Positions 32,100 to 43,607 of a DNA stretch of 64,000 nt are shown here, piece after piece. The position numbers were made by a program, and so were the translations under genes. The notes under the pieces were generated by a model. That model had not been told where the DNA came from, did not search any database, and saw nothing but the letters and a program-made list of their open reading frames with translations. Numbering within the stretch: the stretch's first letter is position 1; every line of letters starts with the position of its first letter. Source of the stretch: Adiantum capillus-veneris (lineage: Eukaryota; Streptophyta; Polypodiopsida; Polypodiales; Pteridaceae); NCBI GenBank assembly GCA_014529385.2, contig CM043955.1, positions 141,514,640-141,578,639 of the forward strand. Reading direction: 5' to 3'.

Positions 32100-32980
32100 C
32101 CTCTATAAGTGAGATGTTCTTCATATAGGCTCAACCTCTTGAACTCAAGGGCGACTCCACTGAAAATGACAATTTCATTGTGTTACAATCACTCTTCTAC
32201 CGTCGTAAACAAGTGAGCTTTTGACTTCTCCAACATCATTATCTTCAATCCTCTTCTCTATCATTCTTATCATTCATTTCACCCTTGGGTGAATACCATT
32301 CTAAATTATAAATTAGTGATTTCTAACACTAACCACTAACCCTTTGTAAATTGCACCCACTCTACTCTACCTTGGAGTAGGCAACCTCACACAAAAAATT
32401 ACTCACCTCTCTAAAATATTCTCTATATCGCCTCAATAATTCTCTCCTCTTGAGCCCACATCCATGTGACTCAAGATACAATAGAGCCCCACTCTCATGA
32501 GAACATATAAAAAATTTCATAAACATGTTTTCCTATGTAAACGTTGTTTACGAGATAATCCTAATAAGGACTCTCCTCACCTATAAATAGAGCCCTTTCT
32601 CTTTGTAAAATATATGATCTCTACACTATTTCTCACTACATTGAGCATACCATTCTCTATCTTAGTTGTAGGGAGAGAGAGAGTGAGCTTTCTATACACC
32701 ATAACTTGTGGTGTATCAGAAAGCTTCTTTGAGCTAGTTGTAACATTGCAAGGTAGTGATTGATTCATAACTTCCAATCAAAGTCATACCTACTCTTCCA
32801 CATCAACTGAATCATTAATTTGGATGCAACCACAATTCAAAACTCTCTTTTGAGTATCTTCAATTCACACTTGGCAACCTCACCTCATCTGGTTTAAGGT
32901 GACCCGTTTTTATTTTGAGATTCTTTTGTAAGGCCGCATCGACATTGACAATGAGGTCATGTCAAGGACGACATGAATTC
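32100..32980. other. No gene supported; LTR-element-like 3' DNA
   Basis: CCTATAAATAG near 32580 resembles a TATA box. The last 100 bp before the polypurine tract (GTCATGTCAAGGACGACATG) resemble the end of a pol region, but no frame is readable. Confidence 0.4.
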
Positions 32981-33005
32981 GGGAGGGGGGGGTGGGGGGG
33001 GGGAG
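32981..33005 (+). promoter_or_regulatory. Polypurine tract
   Basis: GGGAGGGGGGGGTGGGG-type run ending GGGAG, directly before a TGTTGACC LTR start. This is the plus-strand primer position of LTR retrotransposons. Confidence 0.7.
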
Positions 33006-33480
33006 TGTTGACCCATAGGTCAACAACACGACATAACTCAATTTCCATACCAAAGTCTTATTTTTTGATAGTTATGAAATGATACGGATTATGGTTAAAA
33101 ACATCATTTATAATGAGTAGTTATTCTAGTTGTAGAAGCCAGGGTGCAATGGCACTTCCAAATTGTAAATACAAAGCCATTTGACCCCTGAACTCTATTT
33201 TGATTTAGCCTATGGTAGCCTTAGTATATAAGGTACCTGGGTATTTTGTAAAGAGAACTTAATCATAATCAAAGTTTTAAGCTGTCATTGACCATGTGTG
33301 AGAGAGAAAGAGAGAGAGTGTGAGCTTCATCCTAACACTACTTCTTGCTTTCTCATCGCAGATTCAATAGCACCATAACGATTGGCTCGGAAAGAGTTAC
33401 ACAACAATGTCAAGCATTCCTTGCAAACCGGAGCACGTATGCTAACGCATCTACGAGCTATTTGTGGTTGTAAGTGTATC
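33006..33480 (+). repeat. LTR (3' LTR after polypurine tract)
   Basis: Starts TGTTGACCCATAGGTCAACA, itself a perfect 8-bp hairpin. It has a TATA-like TAGTATATAAGG near 33220 and a GA-rich stretch near 33300. The partner 5' LTR is not in the window and the right end is estimated. Confidence 0.55.
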
Positions 33481-33561
33481 AAATGATATCTGTTTTTTGC
33501 GTGCAAGTAGTCATTATAATTGTGGCGACACTAGATAGCTCACACAACAAAGGTAGTCATT

Positions 33562-33563
<2 letters not shown>

Positions 33564-33602
<39 letters not shown>

Positions 33603-33606
33603 ATGG

Positions 33607-33644
<38 letters not shown>
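33564..33644. repeat. (TC)n and (TG)n microsatellites
   Basis: TC run to 33600 and a GT run at 33608-33644. Confidence 0.95.
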
Positions 33645-33647
<3 letters not shown>

Positions 33648-33649
33648 GC

Positions 33650-34814
33650 TCAACAAACAACACCCAACGTGCTTGATTAGGGTCCTCTATATATTAAGCT
33701 GCAGCCCATCAGGCTTTAGGGTTTTCCCGGCGGGCCCGTAGGGAAAAAGCATAAGCCCGAGACCCCCGATGGGAAAACGCAAAAGCCCGACGCACTTTTT
33801 GTGGGTTTCTAGGTTGCTTTGAACCAGCTTGTTTGTGATCATGTTAATTGTGGTTATGTAAATATGTCAACAAGACCTTGTGATCACATAAATATTTTGG
33901 TAATTACGTAAATATTAAATGCCTAGTGATGTGTCTTCATTTTGAGATTCTTTTGTAGTATTGCTTGTATGTGACTCAAGAACTCTTGTGTTTGTTTTAT
34001 TGCTTGGAAAAACATTATAATAGGGTTGTATGGTGAGAGGGTTCCCATAAATCTAAGATAATGTGTAGATCGCAACATCATCAAAATTAATTGTGTTTCT
34101 TGACTCTCCTCCAAGATGTTTATACACCCACATCAATCATTAAAATTGAAGCTAAATCCTTGTAAAAAATCTCTCACTGTCTCTCTCTCTCTCTCTAGGT
34201 GTTTGGTGTGTAGATGTATAGCATTGGTATTAGCGATAGTTTACACTTCTTTCTTGCATGTGTTGCTCAAGGATTACACTTGCTTGCGTCCTAGTTTGCA
34301 TCCATAACTAGGTGGTGCCCTTTCACTTGTTCGGATGTGGGTCGTTGTTGTTTTTCTTGCTTGTGGTTGCCCTAGCCCCAATTGAGTAGCATGGGAGCCT
34401 TGAGGGGTGTTTAGAGGTCGCCTCTCTTGTTGCTTGCCCCGGATCGCCTCTATACTTGACCGATAACTTGACTAGTTAGTTTATTAATCTCTATGAGTGT
34501 TTGGTAAGATGCAAATTAGGTCTAAATTTATTTATAATCTCCCAATTTGGCTATATGTTGATAGTATTCAAAGGGATCGAAAAAGACACATTGTTTATAC
34601 TTCATAGTTGTTTTTGAAATTGTCCTAGGGAGGCATGTTTTGATGTTTTTAATGTTTCCTCTATGTTTACAAGAATATAAAGGATCAAATAAACTAAGAA
34701 GATACATAATTAGTGGCAACAATGACTCTAGTAAACGACATATCATTGATGGTTCACAGAATGAGGAAAAATGCAATTTTTGGGACATGATTCTATGTCT
34801 ACAAACATACACAC

Positions 34815-34815
<1 letters not shown>
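33650..34815. other. No gene supported
   Basis: Contains a GC-rich patch (33715-33795) in which GGGAAAA.GCA.AAGCCCGA occurs twice. Otherwise nothing recognised. Confidence 0.45.

Positions 34816-34817
<2 letters not shown>

Positions 34818-34876
<59 letters not shown>
34818..34876. repeat. (TC)n microsatellite
   Basis: About 29 TC repeats followed by a short GT run. Confidence 0.96.
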
Positions 34877-34885
<9 letters not shown>

Positions 34886-35439
34886 CACCACACCATACGC
34901 GGTTTGAGGGGACATACACACACTAGGACCAACACCAAAGAGCAAAGACATGAGAAAAGAGAAGGCGGGGTGGGCAAAATTCACAAACTGGGGAAATGAT
35001 GAGCTTTGTTCACTTCCAAAAATTGAGTACAACCTTCTTCTTGCTCTTCTCTAGCTCTATGTAGGTTGCCTCCTCCAAAAAAGGAAAAAAAAAGGTCCTT
35101 TACTTCCATTGCATGCAAAATTTCTTTGAACTCACTTGCCTTGCATGCCATGCCACTTGTGAGGGTTCCCCTCTTTGGGATTGTCACGGCACAGTCATGA
35201 CGCTCCACGTCCACAAGGGGAAAAAGGAACAAGTGATGAGATTTTCTTCAAGTCAAGGGTAGATATAAAAACATCATGAGGAGTCAAAGATGGCAAGATT
35301 CTGTTTTTTTACTGGACTAAAAACATGTGCTCAGAAGAAGGATTTGAACCAAGCTAAATGGGGTACACATTGTGCTCTACAACAATGGAGTGCTTGGTAA
35401 TGATTGGTTGGTAAATATTCCAAATGTGAATGCAATTGA
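34877..35439. other. No gene supported
   Basis: Nothing recognised. An open minus frame around 34981-35232 has no family features that I know. Confidence 0.4.
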
Positions 35440-36130
35440 TATTGTACCTAGCACTACTTTGATCGATATGTATGCCATATGTTATGCTTGGCAATGCCTT
35501 AGTGGATATGTATGCTAATTATAATGCTTTTATGAAAGCATAAAGGGTTCTTGAAGAGCTTCTTATACGGGATGTCATTATTTGGAATGCATGATTGCGG
35601 TATAATTCCAACAAGGCTTGGTTTGGGGTTTGTTGGTGATAGATGTTGTGCTTGCCAATGCCTTGGGAGGTAAGGATGCCGGCAGATCAATGGTTATCAA
35701 AGAAAGATGACATGCTTAGCAATGCCTTACTCATTATGTATGTTCAATGTGGTGCCTCCACCAATACATTCACTTAAGTCTACCAAGAATTTTGGTGAGA
35801 CATGCTATGGTGAAGAGAATTCAAGGTGTGATTGCTAGTCAAACGCTTGTCGAAGAAGACAGTCGTGCTTAGTAGTGCTTTGATAAAATATATATGCTAG
35901 TCGAGGGCTTTAGGAGGAACATCTTGAGTCTCGGCAATGCTTTGATCGAGATGCATGTCAAATGTGGTGCCCTTACAAAAGCACACAAAGTTCTTGATGA
36001 GATTTCAATTCAAAATGTTGTCTATTGGAACACGTTGATTGCAAGATTTTCCCGACCTAGCTATGGCAATGAAGCTTTGGTGCTTTAAATTGGATGCGAA
36101 GGGAAAGGTTTTCTCCAAATGCTATCATTT
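35440..36130 (+). pseudogene. Pentatricopeptide-repeat (PPR) protein pseudogene
   Basis: Successive PPR signatures in shifting frames: LGNALVDMYANYNAF, RVLEELLIRDVIIWNA, DMLSNALLIMYVQCGA, then an open stretch (35894-36088) GNALIEMHVKCGALTKAHKV, LDEISIQNVVYWNTLIARFS and MRRERFSPNAIIFA. This ordering (NALxxMYxKCG, then DVxxWNxLIxxF) is that of plant PLS-type PPR proteins, which bind organellar RNA for editing or processing. Stops and frameshifts occur in most repeats, and no N-terminal targeting sequence or C-terminal editing domain was seen. Confidence 0.85.
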
Positions 36131-36584
36131 TTGCTTGACAAATGGCCTCTTGCAATGCCACCCATGAGCTCAAGAGCCGGTCGCCCAAATTGAACCCAAT
36201 TTTAATGTGGTTATTGAGTGTGAACAAAGGGAAAATAGGGAGAATTATGGCGCATCCAGTGAGGTGCAAGGGAGGACGAGAAAGCTCAAGTGAGCTGGGT
36301 GCATCTTGGACGAGCCCGACCAAGAAACAAAAAGCGATCAGCGGTCCCTCGTGCCCCTTTTCGATGTTGCTCTTGGCAATTTTTGAGCTACTCCAAAACC
36401 GCCATGCCACATCATCAGTTTTGTTTCCCATAGCAACAACGGTACCGTCATTGCTTAGAGGAGAAGGAGGCATTTAAAAAGATAGCGTGTGGAAGGAGAT
36501 AAGGGGTGCAAAGAAAAGGATAAGGGGAAGTGAAAGGATCAGAAGGAGCTCCGGGGAAGAGGAGGCAACGACAAAGAAGGAGAT

Positions 36585-36587
<3 letters not shown>
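36131..36587. other. No gene supported
   Basis: After the PPR relic an open frame continues (about 36142-36477), but it does not show PPR periodicity or another known motif. Confidence 0.4.

Positions 36588-36625
<38 letters not shown>
36588..36625. repeat. (TC)n microsatellite
   Basis: Nineteen CT repeats. Confidence 0.95.
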
Positions 36626-36627
<2 letters not shown>

Positions 36628-36967
36628 GCACGCTTCTCGGCATAGGATGCAAGCTAAGGAGAAGGAGCTCGCCCTCTCGAGCTCCCTACTTCTTGACTAT
36701 GGGAAACCATGAGCATATGAAGAGGATTTGAGGAGGAGGCCAGCAAACCATCAAGAAGAAGCTTGAATTTGAGCTAGCAATATCTCTTCCACTCTACCTC
36801 GGTAAAGGAGACCAATTTCTCTTGCTCTCAACCTTGAGGATTACAAGAAAGTGCTTGCCTTTGATGGATTTAAGGAACTACTAAGGGCATTTGAGCAGAA
36901 GGGTAAAGATGATATCAAGGGAGGAAGGTTTCTGGCATAAAGAGCAGTAGGGCAATAAAGGTACATA

Positions 36968-37505
<538 letters not shown>

Positions 37506-39281
37506 ATCTCAACAAAAACTTCCAACAACCATATGATCTTTCAATGGTTTCTGCTTTGAAGAGGTCTGTTCACTAGAATCTCTAGGGCTTCTAACTGCTG
37601 TAGCATTTCCTGGTACATAAGCTGATCTCGATGAATTTACAGCTCCCCCCTTCCTAGGGTGATCACTATAACCTGCTTCAATGTATGCGTTCAAAATTGT
37701 TTGGCTTTGGTTTATTAGCCTCACCTTTTGGGACTGTGAAGATACACTTTGGGTAGCACTATTGACAGTTGGCATCTGTAAACCTTCTACATATTTTCCT
37801 ATGTATTTCCTTGAAATATGATAAATTTTTCCCCAGGTCAAGCTATAAATAGCATTATCTTTGCCTTGATATTGTCTATCCCATGGGTCTCCTATGATAT
37901 GGGCTTCTGTGGTTTTAGGACCCAAGGCATCGTAGATGCTAGACTCTCGTCCATATCTATGACTTTTTTGGTCAAAGTATATGCTCATTTGGTCACAACA
38001 TCGAAGCTTGATTTACGATGCAGGAGAGTTTGGCTGTGAACAGGTTTCTGGGTTCACTCAGTTAATATCCTTCAGCTCTAGAAAGGATGGGCTATAATAG
38101 ATTTTTTCCTCTGAAATGAACCATCCTTTCTGATCTATCACTGGACGCACTTCTATGAGCTGGTATGTAGGCCGTTCAAACACTGGTTGATTCTTTTTGT
38201 ACAGTTTTTCTTTTTGGTCTACACATATGAATTATGTGTACCATACAAAGCTAACATCATTCTGTTTGATGTGTCCCTTAGACTTGTGAATGATTGCACA
38301 CTTGTGGTAGTGGATGCAAAATCATTTGCAAAACTAACAGTCTTTTCAACCTTCGTGATATCTTGATAACTTTACTAAATTCATGCAAGAATTTTTTGTT
38401 CAAACAATCAATTTTAAGCTTTTCAAGTGCCTGTGCATCCTTATGCTGATTTTGAACTTGCAGTGCTATTACTGGTGCTTCTAACGGTAATGAAGAGTCA
38501 TTTGATTGCATTAGAAGTGACAAGTCAGTTGCACTTACATCGAGATTCGCATTTCCAATTTGCTATGTGCCTTGCTTGGCGGTTGATATGTCCCTGTTGC
38601 CGGGATTTCTTGGACAATCTTCAGAAAAACGTCCACCTTTGCAACCACAATCTGAGAAATACGCCATGACTGGTGGTATTTCAACTGGCTCTGTCATGTC
38701 AAGCTCTAGCATAGAAGTTTCAGCTTCTGTACTTGCCAAGTTGTCGGCATCTTCTTTTAGAACACTAAGCATCAACTTGTAGAATGCTTCGTCTTGACCT
38801 TTGTACCGTCTTTGGCTCGTTCTCCCATTAGATTGGCTTCTATTGGTTGATCTGTTGGATCTTGCAATTTTGGTTCTTGATTATAGATTTGACCACTATA
38901 ATCCATGTACGATGACCTAATTGCAATATATGCACTAAATGGATGCTTTGTTGATTTGTGCAGATTTCTGAATAAACACTTGGGTTAACTTTCTGAACTT
39001 CTATCTGCACTTTGTCTTTGAGCTTGCAATACCTAGATCCACTAAAGTGCAAACATCTGGGAGTTTTAATAATCTAGCTTTACTCTGATCAATATGATCT
39101 TGGCTTCTGTGTTGCTTTTACTACTCATCAAGTATCTATGGCCTTCTGAATCTGCATGTAAGACTTTATCTCCATTGTAGTCATAAAGCTGTAAAATCTG
39201 CTCTTGTGCACTTGTGTAGATGTTGTCACTGCTACTAGCTTGCTCTGATGTACGTGAATTTTCAGCTTGATTTAAGCCCAT
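37506..39281 (-). pseudogene. Unrecognised long decayed protein-coding region (minus)
   Basis: Read from 39281 downward, several frames chain with few interruptions: MGLNQAENSRTSEQ...; FSGSRYCKLKDKVQIEVQ; MLSVLKEDADNLASTE with a Cys-rich FSDCGCKGGRFSEDCP patch (about 38605-38660); DVSATDLSLLMQSNDSS; VEKTVSFANDFASTTTS; FERPTYQLIEVRPVIDQKGW and ISEEKIYYSPSFLELKDIN; and a clean 159-codon frame (37509-37988) with YGRESSIYDALGPKTTE and GDPWDRQYQGKDNAIYS. The Cys patch is near, but does not match, a CX2CX4HX4C knuckle. The total would be 550-600 residues. I do not recognise the family; a retroelement or endogenous pararetrovirus-like structural protein is conceivable but unproven. Confidence 0.5.
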
Positions 39282-39492
39282 GTTGGCTTAATCTACAAAA
39301 ATTGTCAAATGGAAGAATTTGGTGTTGAATAGCAGAATTTCTCCTGCTCAGTTTTGATAAAACTGCTTGTGGTGGCAAAGCACTTTTGCGGTTGACTGCT
39401 CTTCAATCTCACAAGAGTTGATTAAATCTAGCTCGAAAGTTTCAAAATTGATTGCAACCTTTTGAAGCGATGAAAACTGGGCCTTGAACAGC

Positions 39493-39714
39493 TTAATCTG
39501 CAATCCACCGTGATTTATCAATTTTCAACTTGATTTTGACAAATTTAGAATTTGTATGCTCCTCATGGCTTCGAGTTGACTTTTTTCTTATCGGCTGATC
39601 TGATTGGCTTTTGCATGGTTTGCCCGGTGTGATTTTCGGCTTGCGGTGTTGCTTGGTGTGTGATACACTATTTCCCAGCTTTGATTTTTGCTTTTCTGAC
39701 GCTTTCTGGCTCAT
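39493..39714 (-). CDS. Short Lys/Ser-rich frame upstream of the unknown coding region
   Basis: A 73-codon frame starting MSQKASEKQKSKLG, strongly basic (KPKITPGKPCKSQ, KIKLKIDKSRW). It lies about 200 bp upstream (minus sense) of the 39281 start and could be an N-terminal part of the same decayed protein after frameshifts. Confidence 0.3.
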   Translation of the reverse strand: MSQKASEKQKSKLGNSVSHTKQHRKPKITPGKPCKSQSDQPIRKKSTRSHEEHTNSKFVKIKLKIDKSRWIAD

Positions 39715-39719
39715 TCTGG

Positions 39720-40330
39720 TTTTTTCTGTCCTTTTTTTGTACTTTTGGCGCCTTTTATTTTATTTTTCTAAAATTCTTGTGAAATTTCAAATTTTCTAAA
39801 ATTTTTGGTCTTTTTATGATTTTTTAATGAGACTTTTTTGGAAAAGTTTTGATTTTTAGGAATTTTCATGGTTAATTTCTAAATTTTTTTGTCATTTCTT
39901 TGAAGGTTTTATGATTTTTATGGTTTTTATGAATTCTTTGTGATTTTTTTTTATTTTTTCTGGTCAGTTTTGATTTTTGGTGAATTGTGAATTTTTGAAT
40001 TTTTAACTATTTTTTGTGATTTTTTGAATTTTTATGAATTTTTTTTCAATCAGTTTTTGATTTTTTGTGACCTTCTTGAGTTTTTATTAATTTTTGGGCT
40101 TTATCTATGAATTTTTATAATTTTTATATGAATTTCTAATTTTTTTGAATTTATTGTGTTTTTATTGAATTATCAGATCAATTTTCTATTTTTTATTGGG
40201 TTTTTTGTGAGGTTTTCTATTTTTTGTGTTTTTTCTTTTTTTTTTAAAAGGAATTTTCTAAGAAGTTTTTAATTTTTTATGAGTTTTTTATATATTTTTT
40301 GTGGTTTTTATTTTATTTTTAAAAGTGTAT
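39720..40330 (+). other. T-rich low-complexity stretch
   Basis: About 600 bp dominated by TTTTTRTGATTTTT and GAATTTTT motifs with little C. It could be an intron-like or simple-sequence expansion; no frame survives. Confidence 0.7.
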
Positions 40331-40722
40331 TGAAAGACTTACCTTGATACTCGGGCCTGGCATTGACTTGACGCACGTCGAGTGGGGAGTTGGCAGCAAT
40401 GTAGCGCGTAGCGGTTGGAGCTAGTAGAGGGGTCCAGGGCGCGGAGCATGAGGCGAGAGAGTGTGGCCTCACTGACACGGGACACGTGAGAGAAGACAAG
40501 GAAGTAGGGGAGTGTCAGCGCACCGTACGGCAACGTGTTTGCAGGTGTGGCGTTGCAGAGAGAAAATGCACGACTCGCGTCATGCATGGGGCAGTGAGAA
40601 AGAGAGATAGTGAGAGAAAGTATGAGAGAGATAAAGGGGGAGAGAGAGAGGGTTAAGAGAGAGAGAGAGAGTAATACACAAGGGAGTGAGAGAGGGGGTT
40701 CTCGCGTGGGAGAGAGTGCGGG

Positions 40723-40809
<87 letters not shown>

Positions 40810-41459
40810 CGAAGACAGAGGCAGTGCTAGAAAAATACATTTTTTCTAAACGAAGAAAATAAGGGAAAACTTGAAATTCTACCAGTTTTTAGGTCAAAGT
40901 TTGAAGCTTTTGCCGATATTTACACAAAAACTTGTGTAAATTCGACGGTTTTCTTCAAGGCAAGCTCAAAATCTAACCAGGATTTTATGATTTTAGTCGG
41001 TAAAGTTACATTGTACCCCGGTTTTTTTTTTTAACACTAGAGAGAGAGGGGAAGTTAGAGAAGAGAGAGAGGGTGAGAGGTGTGTTCACACGGAACGAGC
41101 GCAGGTGACAGAAAGAAGAAGAGATTTTTTTTTAACGTCTAGGAAACTGTCCCAAGAGACCATAAAGGTATCTCCGACGAGGAGTTTTATGCGTCGCAAG
41201 GCACGGAATCAAAGTTGAACCGGGCTTTTTATCAAACATAGGCCGAAAATTAGCCGAAAACTCCAAAAATTGCCAAAAAATCTAAAAATTCGCCAAAAAA
41301 GTCCTTTTTTTTTTGGAAAATCCTAGGAATCTTAGAAAATCATTGTAATTCACAATCGAGCATTTTCGACACGCAAACGCACACCCAAAATAGCAGATTT
41401 TATCGAAAATGCGATTTGCTACACAATCATCAACCCGGCCGCCGAAAACAGCAAAACGA
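40331..41459. other. No gene supported; contains a GA-rich tract and (AG)n
   Basis: AGAGAG-rich from about 40590, including the (AG)n at 40725-40807, then AAAATTCGCCAAAAA-type DNA. On the minus strand AAG|GTAAGT occurs at about 40335-40345 but with no readable exon. Confidence 0.45.
40725..40807. repeat. (AG)n microsatellite
   Basis: About 41 AG repeats. Confidence 0.97.
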
Positions 41460-42656
41460 TAAAAACTCGACCCTTTGAATGAAAGCGGCCCACTTCATAC
41501 GTCTATCATCTATTAAGGGCTAAGAAAGTAAGTTTTTGATACTTTGTTGATCAGTTTTTATGATCAAATCAGTACCCATTACATAGTGTTTTCAAATTTT
41601 CAATGCATGTACCACAACAGTCAACTCTTTATCATAAGTACTAAAAGGTTTGAATTTACGTCTTTCAAAAGCAATTGGATGGTTATCTTGCATAAGGACT
41701 GTACCGGTACTTATACCTTTTCCCCTAGCATCAGTGACTACCACAAAGAATGGTCTTTCAAACTCATGCATAATGGTGCATTAGTCAAAGCATGTTTAAG
41801 TGCATTAAATGAACTTTCTTGCAAATCAGTCCATTCATAAGGTGTGTTTTTCTTCAACTAGAGAGTCAAATAATGTGACTTGTAATCAAAGTTACGAACA
41901 AATTTCCTGTAATAGCTACAAAGACCAATAAAAGAACATAGCTCATGCAAGTTTTTGGTCTAAGCCATGACTGAATGGCTTCAATTTTCTTTGGGTTGGC
42001 ATGTATTCTCTTACCCGATATAATGTGTCCCAAATATTGAATTTCAGATTGGAAAAATGAACTCTGTTCAAGATTCAAATACAAGTGATTTTGTGCAAGC
42101 AGATCAAATACACGTGTTAAATGCTCTTTATGCTCTTCTTCAGATTTACTGAATACCAGAATGTCATCAAAAAATACAACCACAAAATCTTGATAGTCAA
42201 TGAAAATTCTATTCATCATGCGTGAAGGTGGTTGGTGCATTTGTCAAACCAAATGGCATGACAAGGAATTCATAGTGTCCAATTTGTGTTCTAAAAGCAG
42301 TTTTGTAGACATCATGTTTAAACATTTTGACTTGATGATACCCTGATTTAAGGTCAATTTTGCTAAAGATGTTTGCCCCTTTCAGTTTGTCTAATAGATC
42401 ATCCACTCTAGGAATAGGAAACCTATTCTTAATGGTGATCTTGTTTATAGCCCTGTGTCGATACACATACGAAAGGTACTAGAGCTCCATATGGTGAGCT
42501 ACTAGGTCGGATTAGGCCTCGGTCAAGTAAATCAGTTATTTGAGTTTGTATTTCCCTGTATGCGGTTGGATTGATACGATAAAGTGCTCTACAAGGAGGT
42601 TCACTACCCGGTATAATGTCAATTTTGTGATCTTCTGGACGTGATGGTGGAATTCG
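41460..42656 (-). pseudogene. Gypsy element A, RT and RNase H part (minus)
   Basis: On the minus strand, downstream half of element A's pol. IPPSRPEDHKIDI and [17 protein letters not shown] precede the fingers; [50 protein letters not shown] and the catalytic VFFDDILVF belong to reverse transcriptase; SFFQSEIQYLGHIISG and then an RNase H part down to the LLSQPLIDD region follow. Several frameshifts are present (for example after GALV and near 42235). Homology to element B stops at about 41460, so the integrase is lost. At 42656 the sequence is cut by element B and resumes at 55693. Confidence 0.9.
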
Positions 42657-42752
42657 TGTTACAAGACTGGGCACCCTTCTGTTGTAGTGGTTAGATGCAA
42701 TTGGGATAGCTAGCGTAATGGTTAATTATGTGCTGTCTATTTATTTTCTAAT

Positions 42753-42999
42753 AACACAATATTAGTAAATTTGGGAATTTCCCAATTTCCACTTTCACAA
42801 AGAGCTTAAGATTTGACCACATGGTCAAATCTTAGCCATAGTTTTGAGAGCATGGTTTGAAAGAACTTTTCAAGTACTACCTTGTGGAAGGCCTTGTTCT
42901 TAAAAAATAGTTTGAGATTTGTCCAATATATGGCCAAATCTCAAGACATTGGTGATTTCCAAATTGGATATTAAGTCTCAAACTCTCTAATATGGTGTT
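42753..42999. mobile_element. 247-bp MITE in B's 5' LTR
   Basis: Ends are AACACAATATTAG and CTAATATGGTGTT, inverted repeats of 13 bp with one mismatch. The element is flanked by TAAT at 42749-42752 and 43000-43003. The other LTRs of the family have a single TAAT there (TTTTCTAATTGAGTTG), that is, the empty site. Inside are palindromes, such as GATTTGACCACATGGTCAAATC-like sequence near 42812-42835. No coding capacity. Confidence 0.9.
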
Positions 43000-43442
43000 T
43001 AATTGAGTTGATGATGATTTTGTAGAGTGGAATGTGGGGACTTGATGAAGAGGCACCAACAATTACTCTTAGCCATTTTATATTGGCACAGTATTTTAGA
43101 ATCTCATTTCAATAAGCCACTATGGCTCTGTAAATAATTGTAGTGGAAACTCCCCTTATTGGTCATGCAAGAACTAATGAGCTTCACTCATTTACAAAAG
43201 TAAAGTGGCTGTAAAAAGTGGAGCCTCAATTTTTGGCACCTTAAACTCAAAAATAATATATTAAATTAAATACCAACTCCACAAGAGAGGTGCCGTGGAG
43301 TTTTGGGACTAGATTTAGGCCTTTCTCTTGTAGATTCTCTTCTCTACTCTCTTATGCTAACTGCTATTTGCTGTGTACTCTCTAATCTAGTCTCCATCTC
43401 ATACACTCTCTTACAAGCATGTCTATGTCAATTCTATGTTCT

Positions 43443-43493
43443 GTGTGTGTGTGTGTGTCATAGTCTAAGTGTGTGTGTGTGTGTGTGTGTGTG
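43443..43493. repeat. (GT)n in LTR of element B (5')
   Basis: Two GT runs separated by CATAGTCTAA. The homologous place in the 3' LTR is 55522-55569 and in element A is 58997-59065, with different lengths. Confidence 0.9.
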
Positions 43494-43595
43494 CGCTTGG
43501 AAATTGGGAAAAGAGGTGGACATGTTGATGGTGATGTTTGTGAGCATGTGTTGAATAATTTAAGCAATCGTTCTCCCCATATCTTCTCCCAACAG

Positions 43596-43607
43596 TGGTA
43601 TCGGAGC
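43596..43607 (+). promoter_or_regulatory. Primer-binding site of element B
   Basis: TGGTATCGGAGC one base after the LTR end, the initiator-Met tRNA primer site with one substitution (usual TGGTATCAGAGC). It sets the start of minus-strand DNA synthesis. Confidence 0.9.

Larger units (their letters stand above)
42657..43594 (+). repeat. 5' LTR of gypsy element B
   Basis: TGTTACAAGACTGGGCACCC to ...TCTCCCAACA. It matches the 3' LTR (54984-55691) and the reversed LTR of element A (58893-59598), apart from a 247-bp MITE at 42753-42999 found only here. A GT microsatellite lies near the 3' end (43443-43493). Confidence 0.92.

Noticed and set aside
40310-40360. Consensus splice donor AAG|GTAAGT on the minus strand
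   Set aside because: No readable exon precedes it, and the following DNA on that strand is A-rich, unlike a plant intron.
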